Assembly: GCA_017562135.1 (NCBI GenBank)
Contig: QEYB01000377.1
Location: 62,001 to 126,000, forward strand
DNA: 64,000 nt
DNA from: Dipylidium caninum
Taxonomy: Eukaryota; Platyhelminthes; Cestoda; Cyclophyllidea; Dipylidiidae
Reading direction: 5' to 3'
The translations under genes were made by a program, and so were the position numbers. The notes beneath the pieces are model-generated. The model was not told the DNA's origin. It saw only the letters and a program-made list of their open reading frames with translations, and made no database searches. Numbering within the stretch: the stretch's first letter is position 1; each line of letters begins with the position of its first letter. Shown here one piece after another: positions 62,291 to 64,000 of this stretch.

Positions 62291-63254
62291 CTCATCTAAT
62301 GGAGGAGAACTGGACCGGCCATCCGACACATTACTCCGCCACCAAGCTCAAATCACCTTCAACAGCAACGCAGCACTTCGTCGCAGTCATTCTCTACTCC
62401 AACTCGTCTCACTCGCACACCTCAACAGCCATCATTTCCAAAAAGACCTCCGACTTGAGGAAGAGCACAAAGCATCAGGACGGACAATTGCAGTTCAAGA
62501 GGCACAGGACAGGAAGACTTCAAGTACCCTTGACTAGACTCCTTTTCTACGGTCTACGCTTTCCTCCCCACAAAATGCAGACTCATTTCAATGACATTCA
62601 CACCAACGGGCATTTTGCCGCCTTCGCACATTTCAGAGACTGCAAGTGAGACTGCGCTGCCCGACGATTGGGCATCTCACTCTCACTAACACGCAAATAC
62701 TCGCATTTACGGCGAACTAAGAAGAAAGTCAGGACTTTAATTGATGAGTTCAGCGTAAATGGCGTGTTGCAAAGGTGCACGAGATGGCAGGACGGAAGGA
62801 GGGGGGAAGCCCTCCCCCACCACGCGTCTCGTATTTCCGAAATCAGCCTTCACTTGCCAGAATCATCGGGGTTGGGAGATCACAGAGTCAATCACCAGCT
62901 TCTTCCTTTCGGCTCAGACGCCACGAACGCATGGGGCTCGCAACTGACGTTGTGAGGTTCCCCGCGAGGGGTCACGTTGCGAGCAGCATCGCCTTCTTCA
63001 AGGAGGCTGCTGGAAGGCGCAGCTCTGACTTGCCTTCGTTCGGCCACCGGCGGCCTTTCTTCGGCCCTCAGGCGCCAGTGAGACGACGTGGTCCACTCAC
63101 TCTACAAAGGCAGTGCCGCCGCCACCGAAGCTGCTGCTGCTGATGCTGCTGCCGCATTACGGTAGCCTCGGTGGTGTTTCGCCCATTTTCGGCCAAATGA
63201 GGATTTATTAGGTGCGCCTCGGCTGTTAATTCCCCATAACTCTTCAAGTGGAAA
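62291..63254. other. Intergenic DNA
   Basis: The plus-strand ORF at 62299-62649 and overlapping frames at 62775-63143 have no recognised domain. A CTG-rich triplet tract lies at 63131-63154. Confidence 0.4.
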
Positions 63255-63860
63255 TTATGAAACGGGTGTTGAATATATGCGGGAAACAAAATAACTTTTA
63301 CCGACATCTACGACTAGTCTTCTGGAAAAAGATTCTTCCTTCTGAAATCTTTTATAATACCGCTTTGGCAATTGTTTGTTTTTTCCCTTAAAAAGAGTTC
63401 GTAAGTCGCGAAATGATGATGCTCCGTGGGCCGATGAAATATCGGATGAGCGTGGACGATGTCCACAACAATTGTCGTCCTGCGTTCTCATCATCCGGTC
63501 GCATCGCGCCCTGACGAGTGACCAGCGATGCTCGTTTTTTCCTCATAAGTTCCTTCTCATGTCTCAAGGCAGCACGACTGCGGTGCTGTTGTGCCTCTGT
63601 CTGGCTTGTCGGAAGGAATGGTGAATGATCAGGCCTTGGACATTCCACCATATGGAAACCGTAATTTTCTTTTTTGGTGAAATTTTGCCCTCAGGGATGT
63701 ATTCTAGGGGGTATTCCCATCTGTTCACTGCCTTGATCAGCCAAAATTCCCTTTTCGCCACAAGTGATGATTTGGTGTAAAAAGAAAGGCGGCAATCGTG
63801 TTCTGCGAAGGAGTCAGCAAAGATCCTCACTTGCTCTCGCCGTGGCTCGAGCATCTGCTA
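63255..63860 (-). mobile_element. Mariner-family transposase relic
   Basis: Reading down from 63854 on the minus strand, one frame gives SPKKKITVSIWW followed by GLIIHHSF. A second frame gives a KELMRKKRASLVTRQG segment and DDENAG. The first frame then returns with a HRPRSSDIS segment, FRDLRTLF and finally SFSRRLVVDVGKSYF. These follow the order of the central and C-terminal mariner transposase: the IWW strand, the HDNARPH region, the YSPDLSP region, FRSL, and RRG..W..V..NG.YF. The first catalytic Asp is not seen, the third appears lost, and frames change twice. It is an old relic on the opposite strand to the 59-61 kb copies. Confidence 0.75.
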
Positions 63861-64000
63861 TTGCGAAAATGTTTTAGCACCGGCGAATGGATGGAGAGTT
63901 CACCGTTTCGACCCAAAGGGCTGCGGGACCACTTTGACAGGTTGACACTTGATGGAGGCACGGAGAAGGCGGCGATCTTCGCGTGGACAATTGAAAGAAG
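63861..64000. other. Right edge of the window
   Basis: This may contain the N-terminal part of the minus-strand mariner relic, but no motif can be assigned with confidence. Confidence 0.3.

Noticed and set aside
1..64000. CRISPR arrays, operons, Shine-Dalgarno sites or phage modules
   Set aside because: The window is intron-containing eukaryotic DNA. The repeats seen are microsatellites, an inverted repeat and mariner relics, and none has CRISPR spacing.

Overview
The window is eukaryotic nuclear DNA from an invertebrate, most likely a parasitic flatworm and probably a tapeworm. The protein-coding genes are split by GT..AG introns, some only 30-38 nt long. CpG is not depleted, the intergenic DNA is rich in simple repeats, and the transposons are decayed mariner copies. 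The species call is inference, because no rRNA or mitochondrial marker lies in the window.

Only two intact-looking genes can be supported. On the minus strand, 385-7717 carries 19 coding exons of presequence protease (PITRM1 / PreP, peptidase family M16C), a mitochondrial zinc peptidase that degrades cleaved targeting peptides. All splice sites could be placed by hand. The model is in frame except for one missing base in exon 11. On the plus strand, 39030-43730 carries a two-exon class A (rhodopsin-like) G protein-coupled receptor of peptide-receptor type. Its DRY and NPxxY motifs are degenerate, and it has a paired CCAAT promoter and a poly(A) signal.

About 7.7-12.6 kb is AT-rich flanking DNA with one odd open stretch (8658-9110). 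About 12.6-38.9 kb is markedly GC-richer, full of microsatellites, and holds no gene I can defend despite many long chance ORFs. At 45349-49785 lies a large inverted repeat: two nearly identical arms of about 1.65 kb around a 1.13-kb spacer. Transcripts of it could fold into a long hairpin. At 49.8-58.8 kb there is mostly unexplained sequence with a few weak coding candidates and a second, orphan CCAAT pair (54094-54129).

The right end is a transposon graveyard. Three truncated, partly nested mariner (DD34D) transposase copies lie on the plus strand at 59205-60985, and a further degraded mariner relic lies on the minus strand at 63255-63860. The two genes show no sign of working together; one is a housekeeping mitochondrial protease and the other a membrane signalling receptor. 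I found no CRISPR, rRNA, convincing tRNA or bacterial-type operon.
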